Assembly: GCA_017414585.1 (NCBI GenBank) | Contig: JAFQLN010000075.1 | Location: 1 to 36,198 of the forward strand | Direction: 5' to 3' | From: Clostridia bacterium | Lineage (GTDB): Bacteria; Bacillota_A; Clostridia; Oscillospirales; CAG-272 | Length of the DNA stretch: 36,198 nucleotides | Shown: positions 29,629-36,198 of the stretch, piece after piece | Numbering within the stretch: the stretch's first letter is position 1 | Layout: each line of letters opens with the position of its first letter | Notes under the pieces: model-generated | What the model saw: the letters and a program-made list of their open reading frames with translations, nothing else | Database searches by the model: none | What the model was told of the DNA's origin: nothing | Made by a program: the position numbers and the translations under genes

Positions 29629-29907
29629 TTATTCGGCTGTGAAGGTCAGCCGTTTGTCTTCCTCAGCAATATCGCCGAGCATCCCGAGCAGTGCGTCCGC
29701 GTATCCGCCGAGGTTTTCCTTCAGCTTCTGTACTGCGCCGATCCGCACTTCCACAGTTCCCTTCGGCAGCAGATCGCACGTGATCACATCGTACAGGGCA
29801 TCGAGATTTTTCCCGAACCATGCGGGAAGTTCAAGCTGCTCTCCCATGCATTCAAACAGTTCTTTTTTTGTTCTGATCGTTTCGCCGTTCAGTGTGAGCT
29901 TGTACAT
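29629..29907 (-). CDS. Barstar-family ribonuclease inhibitor
   Basis: 92 residues. It matches Bacillus barstar in the barnase-binding helix: L-P-A-W-F-G-K-N-L-D-A-L-Y-D at 27-40, where D36 and D40 align with barstar D35 and D39 that plug the RNase active site (barstar Trp38 is Tyr here). The first strand Y-K-L-T-L-N-G-E-T-I is also typical. ATG at 29907 is preferred to an ATG five codons upstream because GGAGG lies 7 nt before it. It would bind and block the barnase-like product of the gene 21 bp upstream, protecting the cytoplasm. Cytoplasmic, with no signal peptide. The pairing with a true barnase relative in one operon makes the call strong. Confidence 0.93.
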   Translation of the reverse strand: MYKLTLNGETIRTKKELFECMGEQLELPAWFGKNLDALYDVITCDLLPKGTVEVRIGAVQKLKENLGGYADALLGMLGDIAEEDKRLTFTAE

Positions 29908-29928
29908 AATCATTCCTCCCATGCAGAA

Positions 29929-30558
29929 TTATTCTTCTCCGTACAGCAGTTCAAAACTTTCGTAATGGTCGTCCGTATAGTAAATCAGTCCGTCGTTTGA
30001 GTAGACAATCCGCTTCGCACCGCGGGAATTTGCGCCGAGTGTGTCAATATCACATTCGTAATACTGCCGTCCCTTCTTCTTAGGAAGCAGTCCTTCGTAA
30101 TTGCCGAATTTCGATCCGCCGATACACTTCCCTTCTGCGTACCGTTCCACCGATCCGCCTTCCCAGCCGAGATCCTCCGCTTCCGCTTTCGATATGTAGT
30201 TCGGCGGGAGCTTGCCGTAGGTGTGGATGTAAAGTGCTACGTTGTCTTTGTCGTCGTAGGAACCGTTTTCGTCAATCGCCGGTTCAGGTTCAGGCTCGGG
30301 GGCAGGTTCAGGCTCGGGGGTAGGTTCGGCAGGCTTTTCTGTCTCGGGCGGAGTCTCTTCCTCTTCCTTGTGCACAGGCTCCGTCTCCTGTACATCCGGT
30401 ATGTCTTCAGGTACCTCTCCGGTGTCTTGGGGCAAATTTTCGACAATCTCCAGTACGATATCGGCTATATCATTGATCGTCTGCTCGTCGCACGAAACAA
30501 ACGTGAACAGGGACAACAGCAGCGCCGCAGCCAGGAGAAAGGATATTCTTCGTTTCAT
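29929..30558 (-). CDS. Barnase-family ribonuclease with lipoprotein-like signal and Pro/Glu linker
   Basis: 209 residues in three parts. Residues 1-23: signal peptide ending F-V-S-C-D, so C23 is a probable lipid attachment site, though Phe at -3 is not ideal. Residues 24-95: acidic linker with P-E-P-E-P-A-P-E repeats. Residues 100-209: an RNase domain closely similar to Bacillus barnase, sharing K-L-P-x-N-Y-I-[ST]-K-[AS]-E-A and I-G-G and D-H-Y. All barnase catalytic residues have counterparts: K124 (K27), E168 (E73), R179 (R83), R183 (R87), H198 (H102). It should be an active guanyl-preferring RNase tethered outside the membrane, or released. The barstar gene follows after 21 bp. Its ATG has AAAGGAAA upstream and it has its own promoter. 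Confidence 0.92.
   Translation of the reverse strand: MKRRISFLLAAALLLSLFTFVSCDEQTINDIADIVLEIVENLPQDTGEVPEDIPDVQETEPVHKEEEETPPETEKPAEPTPEPEPAPEPEPEPAIDENGSYDDKDNVALYIHTYGKLPPNYISKAEAEDLGWEGGSVERYAEGKCIGGSKFGNYEGLLPKKKGRQYYECDIDTLGANSRGAKRIVYSNDGLIYYTDDHYESFELLYGEE
30286..30321 (-). repeat. 18-bp tandem repeat in the barnase linker
   Basis: Two copies of an 18-bp unit (30286-30303 and 30304-30321) differ only in the last base. They encode the P-E-P repeats of the linker, keep the reading frame, and flank further degenerate copies. Copy number may vary by slippage without breaking the gene. Confidence 0.85.
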
Positions 30559-30595
30559 CTTGCTTTCCTTTCATATGTATGCTGGTCTTTTTTAT

Positions 30596-30624
30596 ATTAT
30601 AACGCAGATTTCCGCACGGGTCAA
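30596..30624 (-). promoter_or_regulatory. Promoter of the barnase/barstar operon
   Basis: Minus strand: -35 TTGACC (30619-30624), 17-bp spacer, -10 TATAAT (30596-30601). Near-consensus strength. Start near 30589, about 30 nt before the RNase ATG. No promoter is seen for barstar alone. Confidence 0.82.
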
Positions 30625-30635
30625 GTTTCCGCACG

Positions 30636-30676
30636 AAAAAAAACAGCCGCACCGGAAAAAGTCCGGCACAGCTGTC
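30636..30676 (-). terminator. Terminator of the acyl-ACP thioesterase gene
   Basis: On the minus-strand RNA a 14-bp stem forms (ACAGC...CCGGA with TCCGG...GCTGT) that includes G-U pairs, then eight T residues. On the plus strand the same positions would be mismatched, so it is built for minus-strand transcripts. It isolates the thioesterase from the barnase promoter. Confidence 0.88.
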
Positions 30677-30680
30677 TGAT

Positions 30681-31403
30681 TTATATCGCTTCGGTAATGA
30701 TTTCCGCTTCCACATTGACGGAACCGTCGGAACGGAGCGTGCGGATGTAATACACACCGTCACTCTGACCTGTGTAGATTTTGAGCGTTTCCCCGAGAGG
30801 CGCTTCGCTGATGAACGAAATCCCCATCGAAATCACGCGCTGTCCCTGCATTCCTTCGTCGAGGTGACTGCACAGAATATCGGGATACCGGGTGTTGTTC
30901 ATATGTCCGTTCATGTCGATGTCGGCGTATTCCACCGTCCGTTCACCGACCAGACGCAGGTTCACATCTTCGGGAATTTTGAACCGTGCGGGCATATCGA
31001 GTTCGAGCATATCATCGGTGCGGTAGTGCAGGTCGAGTTCGTTCACGCGGTGGAGCTTTCTGTCCTGTACGCCGACGAGCGCCCACACGGACACGGCTTC
31101 CGCCACAATCGTGCCGTCCCGCAGAATCTGGTAGCAGCGGTTGAACTGCAGTCCGCGGGATTCGCACGCCCAGGACGACACTTCGAGTTTTTCATGGCTG
31201 TGAATCGGCGCGTAGGAGCTTAAACGGATGCGGCTGAGAATGAAGGAATATCCTCTCGAAAACAGCTCGTCATAGGAAGGACCGTCCGCTTCCATGGCGC
31301 AGTTTGCCGCGTCCTGCATATATTTGAGAAGGTTCGACGCAGAGACTATATTGTTGCAGTCCACGTCGTTTGCGTTAACTTTATATTCTCCGGACCATTT
31401 CAT
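30681..31403 (-). CDS. Acyl-ACP thioesterase (FatA/FatB-like)
   Basis: Releases fatty acids from acyl carrier protein. 240 residues with two hot-dog halves (about 1-130 and 145-240). The catalytic segment of the second half, D-I-D-M-N-G-H-M-N-N-T-R-Y at 161-173, contains the expected Asp, Asn and His. The first half has the matching D-V-D-C-N-N-I-V segment that is degenerate, as in the family. ATG at 31403 is chosen because GAGGAA stands 7 nt before; an in-frame GTG five codons earlier lacks spacing. It follows the aldolase gene by 100 bp, and no clear promoter was found, so it may depend partly on read-through. Confidence 0.93.
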   Translation of the reverse strand: MKWSGEYKVNANDVDCNNIVSASNLLKYMQDAANCAMEADGPSYDELFSRGYSFILSRIRLSSYAPIHSHEKLEVSSWACESRGLQFNRCYQILRDGTIVAEAVSVWALVGVQDRKLHRVNELDLHYRTDDMLELDMPARFKIPEDVNLRLVGERTVEYADIDMNGHMNNTRYPDILCSHLDEGMQGQRVISMGISFISEAPLGETLKIYTGQSDGVYYIRTLRSDGSVNVEAEIITEAI

Positions 31404-31426
31404 TTCTGTATTCCTCACACGATGCG

Positions 31427-31474
31427 AAAAGAGAAGAGCCGCAGACTCCTCACGGTGTCTTTTCGTCTCTTCTC
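31427..31474 (-). terminator. Possible weak terminator or attenuator after fba
   Basis: Minus strand: GAGAAGAG pairs with CTCTTCTC (31431-31438 and 31467-31474) around a 28-nt interior with a small AGAC/GTCT stem, followed by TTTT. The T-run is short, so partial read-through into the thioesterase gene is likely. Confidence 0.4.
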
Positions 31475-31504
31475 AGTTTCTCAAAAGTTATCTTGCCTCT
31501 GCCA

Positions 31505-32464
31505 TTAAAGGGTGTTTGCGGAGCCGAGAACGTTTGCGATCTTGTGCGCAACCATCTTTCTGACTTCATCACGTGCAACGGTGAGATAGGTTCTGGGGTC
31601 AAATACGTCGGGCTGGTGATACATGACGCGGCGGATACCTGCAGTCATTGCGAGACGGATATCGGAGTCGATGTTGATCTTGCAGACTGCGAGGGTTGCA
31701 GCGCGGCGGAGCTGTTCTTCCGGAATACCGACTGCGTCCGGGAGCTTGCCGCCGATTTCGTTGATTTCCTTGACGTGTTCCTGAGAAACGGAAGAAGCGC
31801 CGTGGAGAACGATCGGGAAGCCCGGGATCTTGACCATGATTTCTTCAAGGATGTCGAAACGGAGCGGCGGGGGAACGAGGATGCCTTCTTCGTTTCTGGT
31901 GCACTGTGCGGGAGTGAACTTGTATGCGCCGTGGGAAGTACCGATGGAGATTGCAAGGGAGTCAACGCCGGTGCGTGCTACGAATTCTTCTACTTCTTCG
32001 GGCTTGGTGTAGGAGGAGTGTTCGGCAACAACGTCGTCTTCCACGCCTGCGAGCACACCGAGTTCGCCTTCTACAACGACACCGCGTTCGTGTGCGTATT
32101 CAACAACCTTCTTGGTAACAGCGATGTTGTCTTCAAAGCTGTGGTGAGAACCGTCGATCATAACGGAAGTGAAGCCGCCGTCGATGCACGCCTTGCAGAT
32201 TTCAAAGTCTGCGCCGTGGTCGAGGTGAAGTGCGAGGTCGATACCGGAATCAGCGATTGCAGCCTTAGCCAGTGCGAGGAGGTATTCCTGCTTTGCGTAC
32301 TTTCTTGCGCCTGCAGAAACCTGAAGAATAACGGGGGACTTGAGTTCGCCCGCAGCTTCGGTGATCGCCTGGATGATTTCCATGTTGTTGATATTGAACG
32401 CGCCGATTGCATACTTGCCTTCGTATGCCTTCTTGAACATCTCTTTGGTATTTACGAGTGCCAT
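31505..32464 (-). CDS. fba: Class II fructose-bisphosphate aldolase
   Basis: Zinc enzyme of glycolysis that interconverts fructose 1,6-bisphosphate and two triose phosphates. 319 residues; catalytic D82 and zinc ligand H83 in L-H-L-D-H-G, H178 in G-T-S-H-G and H221 in V-L-H-G-A-S-S, all at the usual places. The length fits the class IIB group; tagatose-bisphosphate aldolase is a close relative and cannot be fully excluded, but the sequence is the typical clostridial glycolytic form. GGAG site 7 nt before the ATG; promoter at 32545-32573. Being single and not in a sugar cluster also favours the glycolytic role. Confidence 0.94.
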   Translation of the reverse strand: MALVNTKEMFKKAYEGKYAIGAFNINNMEIIQAITEAAGELKSPVILQVSAGARKYAKQEYLLALAKAAIADSGIDLALHLDHGADFEICKACIDGGFTSVMIDGSHHSFEDNIAVTKKVVEYAHERGVVVEGELGVLAGVEDDVVAEHSSYTKPEEVEEFVARTGVDSLAISIGTSHGAYKFTPAQCTRNEEGILVPPPLRFDILEEIMVKIPGFPIVLHGASSVSQEHVKEINEIGGKLPDAVGIPEEQLRRAATLAVCKINIDSDIRLAMTAGIRRVMYHQPDVFDPRTYLTVARDEVRKMVAHKIANVLGSANTL

Positions 32465-32544
32465 AATGAAGCTCCAATCTGTATATGATATAATTTGAAA
32501 ACAATAAGAATTGAAAACGGCATTTAGCCTTCTTTAACTCTTAT

Positions 32545-32573
32545 ATTTTACCGCAGAACAGCGAAAAAATCAA
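32545..32573 (-). promoter_or_regulatory. fba: Promoter of fba
   Basis: Minus strand: -35 TTGATT (32568-32573), 17-bp spacer, -10 TAAAAT (32545-32550). The start near 32538 gives a leader of about 75 nt, AT-rich and without an obvious fold. Confidence 0.72.
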
Positions 32574-32871
32574 TATCAAAAGATAAATCCACACCCAAAT
32601 TCCACATTTTTGTGATACCTTGCCGTTTTTTTCGCGCCCCTTTGCATTTCTTTCGTCAAATCGACAAAGCATCCTGCGCAAAGAATGGCAGTCCGGCGAG
32701 GCTTTTATTCGCAGTCCATACAGAAAGAGGCGGCTGCTGAAAGATTCTTATTCCCCAAAGACATTCCCAAATCCATATTCTGCCTGAAAGCCAAATAAGG
32801 GCAACTCCAAAGAATTACCCTTATTTGAACTTATATTACTTTTTTATAATCATCCCAATCACACGGAGCTC
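32574..32871. other. Intergenic region between fba promoter and the GH2 gene
   Basis: About 300 bp with no convincing gene. It holds the folded inverted repeat at 32792-32827 near the GH2 stop. On the minus strand it also has an open frame of 43 codons from 32672 to 32541 that runs through the fba promoter and lacks a ribosome site. Nothing else was recognised. Confidence 0.6.
32792..32827 (-). terminator. Strong RNA hairpin downstream of the GH2 gene
   Basis: CAAATAAGGG and CCCTTATTTG form the base; on the minus-strand RNA the stem continues through U-G pairs to 16 bp with loop TTTG. On the plus strand two positions would be C-A mismatches, so the fold belongs to the GH2 transcript. There is no T-run after it, so it may protect the 3' end or act as a weak terminator. 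Confidence 0.6.
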
Positions 32872-35475
32872 TTACTGCGCTTCGAGCACAATTCCCACAC
32901 CGTAGCGTCCGCTTGTACGGGAGAACAGGGACAGTCCCGCATCGTCCTGCATGGTGAGCGTCAAAGTAAAGGATTCCTTTTTCTTCAGCTTCAGAAGCAG
33001 TGCGGAGGGAACCGTGATATCGCACAGCGTACCGTATGTACCCGCTTCTTCGAGGAGGTTGCTGACGGGCTGATAGTGGTGGGACAGTGCTCCGCGGGAG
33101 TCAGCCGGGTCGTCGTCCAGCCAGATATCCCCGCAGGAAATACCGTCAATTTCAACGTGCATTCTGCCGCCCCATTTGCGATCGTCCGTCTGCGGGAAGG
33201 AGTTTTTGTTCGCGCCGGGATCGCAGCGGTAGCCGAGCATATAGTTGATATCGACACGTTCATCCGCCGTTTCCGTGGGAATATCATGCGTCATCGGTTC
33301 ACGGGTAGATGCTTCAAAGACAAGGCGCAGGTTATCCGCAGATGCAAAGCCGGGGATATCCGCCGTTTTGACGGAAGCGGCAAATGTACCCTTGCCCAGA
33401 CCGCTGATCTTGCCCATCGCAGTGGAAACGGTATGTGCAAAATCGGAGCTGAAATCTGCGGGAGAAAGGACGAGCACATCGCTTCTGCCGCCGGTCACGT
33501 CAAAGAGAATGCCGTTCTGCATGATCTTTTCTTCACCGTCGTACAGACCGAAGGAAAGAAGTGCGGTACCGTCGTGTTCGGGAACCGTGAATGTAATCGT
33601 GCCTGCCGGGAAGGTACCGTAGCCGGACCATACAAGAGCGATTTCTCCTCCGTCCGCAATGAAGTCTCCGCCGACCGCATCGCTGCAGGTGAGCTGCCAG
33701 TCAATTTTCAGCAGTTTTCCGTGGCGTACATCTGTGAAGCTGGAACCGAACAGGGGAACGGTTACGGTTTCGCCCGGCTGCACGGTGGTCATGGGAGCAA
33801 AGTCGCAGCCGAGATAGTCCTGGCTGTGCAGGTCCTTCAGCGTCATGCCGTACAGGTCATAGCCGAAGTCCTTGTCGCCGTTGTCGATCTTGTAGTAGCC
33901 GTTGAATTCGTTGACGACATCGTGGAACTCCGTGAAAACAAAGCCGCACAGCTTGTCGTGGAGACGGAATTCGTTCATCATATACTTATACTGCCACGAA
34001 ATATCGCTCTCGCCCGCATTGCCGGTAATCCCCCATACATTGCCGCATTCGCTGTTCATGCACGGCACATCCGCCATGGTATAGCCCTGCTTGTAGTTCG
34101 CCTGCGTACCCGGATATGCGGTATCACAGAAGCCGGACACAACCTTCTTAACATTTTCATATCCGTTCGAGTAGAAGTGCCATGTATTTACATCGGTCAC
34201 GGTATGGTCGCGGTTGCAGACGGAGTTGTCTTCGATCAGACGGGTATCATCGAGTGCACGTGCCTTTTCGCAGCAGCGGACAACCCATTCGGCAGTTTCC
34301 GGTCTGTAAACCTTCTTGACAGCACCTTCTTCGTTCTTTTCAAAGTGGAACAGACCCCATGTTTCGTTGAAGATGACCCAGTAGAACAGGGACGGATGGT
34401 TCCGGTCGCGCAGAATCTGTTCTTCCATTTCCGCTTCATACTGCACCTGTGTATCCGGCAGCGGTTCACCCCAGAAGCAGGGAATGTCTTCCATGATGAG
34501 AAGACCTTCGCGGTCAGCCCAGTAGAGCTTGAGCGGTTCTTCCGCCTTGATGTGGATACGCGCCATATTCACGCCGATGCGCTTCAGACGCAGAATTTCC
34601 TCGCGGCAGTCATCGTCGGTCGGAAGGGTGAAAAATCCTTTCGGATTGAAGCTCTGGTCAAGAACGCCGTTGATATAGTACGGCTTGCCGTTGAGGGTGA
34701 TATAGTTGCGGTTGTTCGCGCCGAACTTGCCTGTGCTGATTTCGCGGATACCGAAATAGGTGGAGATCACATCCGTTCCGAGGGCGATGGTGCCTTCATA
34801 AAGATTCGGTTCTTCCGGCGTCCACCACTTCGGTTCGGGTACGGTAAAGGTAATCTGTGCCTTTTCATCCTTCACTTCCGCGGATGCAGTGATTTCACCG
34901 AAAGCGGCGGTCACGGTCATACCGTCAGCAGCACCGCAGCAGGTTACATCATACGTTACCGTACCGTCCAGTGCGGTTTTTACGAAGAAGTTGTCCACAT
35001 ACGCTGCCGGACGTGATTCCAGCCACACGGTCTGCCAGATGCCGCGCGCGTTGCCGTAGCCCTGCTTGCCGTAGGTCTGGGACTTTTCGCTCAGGTCTTC
35101 GGCGTCCACTTCGATGACATTGTCCCCTTCGCGGTTCCATACGTCGGTTACATCCACATCAAAACGTGCGTATCCGCCCTTGTGTCCGCCGACGACCTTT
35201 CCGTTGCAGCGGACTTCGCAGGTATAGTCAACAGCGCCGAAGATCAGCCAAATTCTCTCTCCCGCCGGATTCCACGAAACTGTTTTCCGGTAATAGCCGG
35301 TTCCGTCCTTATCTTCGCTCACGCCGGACAGCGGAGAGCCCCACGGATACGGCACTTCGATCGTACCGGCATACGTTTTTTCATTGAGGGAAAACTCCCA
35401 TGTTCCGTTGAGGTTCAGCCATTCGCTCCGCTCCAGATCGGGCTGGGGGAAGCATTTTTTCTGTACTGCCATCAT
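32872..35475 (-). CDS. Glycoside hydrolase family 2 enzyme (cytoplasmic)
   Basis: 867 residues in GH2 layout: sugar-binding jelly-roll (about 15-165; G-T-W-E-F-S and the D-x-x-D-V-T-D-V-W segment), immunoglobulin-like domain (about 165-255), TIM-barrel (about 260-550) and a C-terminal beta domain. The acid/base is N370-E371 in V-I-F-N-E-T-W-G, and the nucleophile is probably E476 in N-S-E-C-G, which corresponds to T-E-Y-G of beta-glucuronidases. No signal peptide, so it acts on imported sugars. Substrate could be a beta-galactoside, beta-glucuronide or beta-mannoside. It is divergent from fucI, hinting at a role in host-glycan or plant-glycan breakdown. ATG at 35475 follows AAAGGAA; a second ATG follows directly. 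Confidence 0.92.
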   Translation of the reverse strand: MMAVQKKCFPQPDLERSEWLNLNGTWEFSLNEKTYAGTIEVPYPWGSPLSGVSEDKDGTGYYRKTVSWNPAGERIWLIFGAVDYTCEVRCNGKVVGGHKGGYARFDVDVTDVWNREGDNVIEVDAEDLSEKSQTYGKQGYGNARGIWQTVWLESRPAAYVDNFFVKTALDGTVTYDVTCCGAADGMTVTAAFGEITASAEVKDEKAQITFTVPEPKWWTPEEPNLYEGTIALGTDVISTYFGIREISTGKFGANNRNYITLNGKPYYINGVLDQSFNPKGFFTLPTDDDCREEILRLKRIGVNMARIHIKAEEPLKLYWADREGLLIMEDIPCFWGEPLPDTQVQYEAEMEEQILRDRNHPSLFYWVIFNETWGLFHFEKNEEGAVKKVYRPETAEWVVRCCEKARALDDTRLIEDNSVCNRDHTVTDVNTWHFYSNGYENVKKVVSGFCDTAYPGTQANYKQGYTMADVPCMNSECGNVWGITGNAGESDISWQYKYMMNEFRLHDKLCGFVFTEFHDVVNEFNGYYKIDNGDKDFGYDLYGMTLKDLHSQDYLGCDFAPMTTVQPGETVTVPLFGSSFTDVRHGKLLKIDWQLTCSDAVGGDFIADGGEIALVWSGYGTFPAGTITFTVPEHDGTALLSFGLYDGEEKIMQNGILFDVTGGRSDVLVLSPADFSSDFAHTVSTAMGKISGLGKGTFAASVKTADIPGFASADNLRLVFEASTREPMTHDIPTETADERVDINYMLGYRCDPGANKNSFPQTDDRKWGGRMHVEIDGISCGDIWLDDDPADSRGALSHHYQPVSNLLEEAGTYGTLCDITVPSALLLKLKKKESFTLTLTMQDDAGLSLFSRTSGRYGVGIVLEAQ

Positions 35476-35514
35476 GTTTATTCCTTTCATTCTTTGAAAG
35501 ATTTATTTTTCATT

Positions 35515-35543
35515 ATTATAACAGGAATGCACAGCTTCGTCAA
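35515..35543 (-). promoter_or_regulatory. Promoter of the GH2 gene
   Basis: Minus strand: -35 TTGACG (35538-35543), 17-bp spacer, -10 TATAAT (35515-35520). Start near 35508, about 33 nt before the ATG. Confidence 0.82.
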
Positions 35544-35584
35544 GCGCTCTTCGGATATATTCGTCCAAAAACGATTTCATACTG

Positions 35585-35601
35585 CCGAAAACTCCTTTCG
35601 G
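35585..35601. promoter_or_regulatory. Palindrome between divergent promoters, possible operator
   Basis: CCGAAA and TTTCGG separated by 5 bp, in the 154-bp stretch between the GH2 and fucI -35 boxes. The position would suit a regulator acting on both genes. No regulator gene is in the window, and the palindrome is short, so this is only a candidate. Confidence 0.35.
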
Positions 35602-35697
35602 AAATGTCAGCAGAAAATGCCGCGCCGTTTCCGGGCACCGATGCGTATTTCGGCTGAAATTCTTCGGAATTTATGGGCACAGATCACACAAAAAACA

Positions 35698-35726
35698 TTG
35701 CATTGGAGAAAATTTTATGTTATAAT
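35698..35726 (+). promoter_or_regulatory. fucI: Promoter of fucI
   Basis: -35 TTGCAT (35698-35703), 17-bp spacer, -10 TATAAT (35721-35726) with an extended TG element. Start near 35733, about 48 nt before the ATG. Confidence 0.78.
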
Positions 35727-35780
35727 GGGTCAACGGAAGCAATCTCCCGAGACTATTTCACATATGAAAGGTGTAAAGAT

Positions 35781-36198
35781 ATGGCAAAATCCAGACTCAT
35801 CGGCGACTATCCGGTTATCGGTATCCGCCCCACAATCGACGGCAGACGCGGTCCTTTGAAGGTTCGTGAATCTCTCGAAGACCAGACCATGGCTATGGCT
35901 CACGCAGCCGAAAAGCTCATCACTGAAAATCTCAAGTATTCCAACGGCGAACCCGTAAAGGTTGTTATCGCTGACACCACCATCGGACGTGTTGCGGAAG
36001 CTGCTGCCTGCGCTGCAAAGTTCAAGAAGGAAGGCGTTGACATCACCCTTACCGTAACTCCCTGCTGGTGCTACGGTTCCGAAACCATGGACCAGGATCC
36101 GAACACCATCAAGGCTGTATGGGGCTTCAACGGTACTGAAAGACCCGGCGCTGTTTACCTCGCATCCGTTCTCGCAACCCACGCACAGAAGGGTCTGC
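35781..36198 (+). CDS. fucI: L-fucose isomerase, N-terminal part (runs off the window)
   Basis: Converts L-fucose to L-fuculose (and D-arabinose to D-ribulose). The first 139 residues are visible and match FucI closely: [40 protein letters not shown] and [14 protein letters not shown]. The full protein is near 590-600 residues, so most lies beyond 36198, including the metal-binding residues. ATG at 35781 is preceded by AAAGGTG about 9 nt away. Only plus-strand protein gene in the window. With the divergent GH2 gene it suggests use of fucosylated glycans. Confidence 0.95.
   Translation, partial: MAKSRLIGDYPVIGIRPTIDGRRGPLKVRESLEDQTMAMAHAAEKLITENLKYSNGEPVKVVIADTTIGRVAEAAACAAKFKKEGVDITLTVTPCWCYGSETMDQDPNTIKAVWGFNGTERPGAVYLASVLATHAQKGL

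Noticed and set aside
30282..30350. Short direct repeats resembling a CRISPR or minisatellite
   Set aside because: They are coding P-E-P repeats with no spacers.

Overview
The window comes from a spore-forming member of the class Clostridia, most like the Oscillospiraceae/Ruminococcaceae group of gut bacteria. The main grounds are a Firmicutes-type gene block running yicC-remA-gmk-rpoZ-priA-def-fmt-rsmB-rlmN-prpC-prkC-rsgA-thiN-spoVM, a recognisable SpoVM peptide, a DUF5685 protein and a Cys-tailed J-domain protein of a type common in that group, and runs of small MKK-type lipoproteins. Nearly everything is on the minus strand. The exceptions are a three-tRNA cluster and the start of L-fucose isomerase at the right edge. 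The species cannot be named from the sequence.

Layout, left to right. 1-2019: a structured intergenic repeat, a single-gene unit for a corrinoid (B12-binding) protein, and a type I asparaginase, each gene with its own sigma-A-like promoter. 2118-11752: an accessory operon transcribed leftwards from a near-consensus promoter. It encodes an ECF-like sigma factor, a double-length ABC-2-like membrane protein, five divergent lipoproteins that all carry a C-x4-C-x-H-x(4-6)-C motif, and a membrane-anchored protein. The genes overlap or nearly touch. 12026-26608: the conserved housekeeping operon (RNA and protein quality, replication restart, Ser/Thr kinase and phosphatase, ribosome assembly GTPase, thiamine diphosphate synthesis, sporulation). 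Its likely promoter has the -35 box in the loop of the preceding terminator. A second copy of the structured repeat sits inside this operon between def and fmt.

26782-28940: a membrane protein, a J-domain protein with a cysteine-rich tail, and a DUF5685 protein. 29145-29506: tRNA-Gly(TCC), tRNA-Arg(TCT) and tRNA-His(GTG), ending at a terminator shared with a convergent two-gene unit. That unit encodes a barnase-type RNase with a lipoprotein-like signal and a proline/glutamate linker, followed by its barstar-type inhibitor. 30681-32464: acyl-ACP thioesterase and class II fructose-bisphosphate aldolase. 32872-36198: a cytoplasmic glycoside hydrolase family 2 enzyme divergent from L-fucose isomerase, which looks like a small glycan-use locus.

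The two most system-like regions are the sigma factor/permease/lipoprotein operon, which could be a surface-sensing or envelope-response module with a membrane-held sigma factor, and the anchored barnase/barstar pair. No CRISPR array, insertion sequence, phage gene or rRNA was seen.
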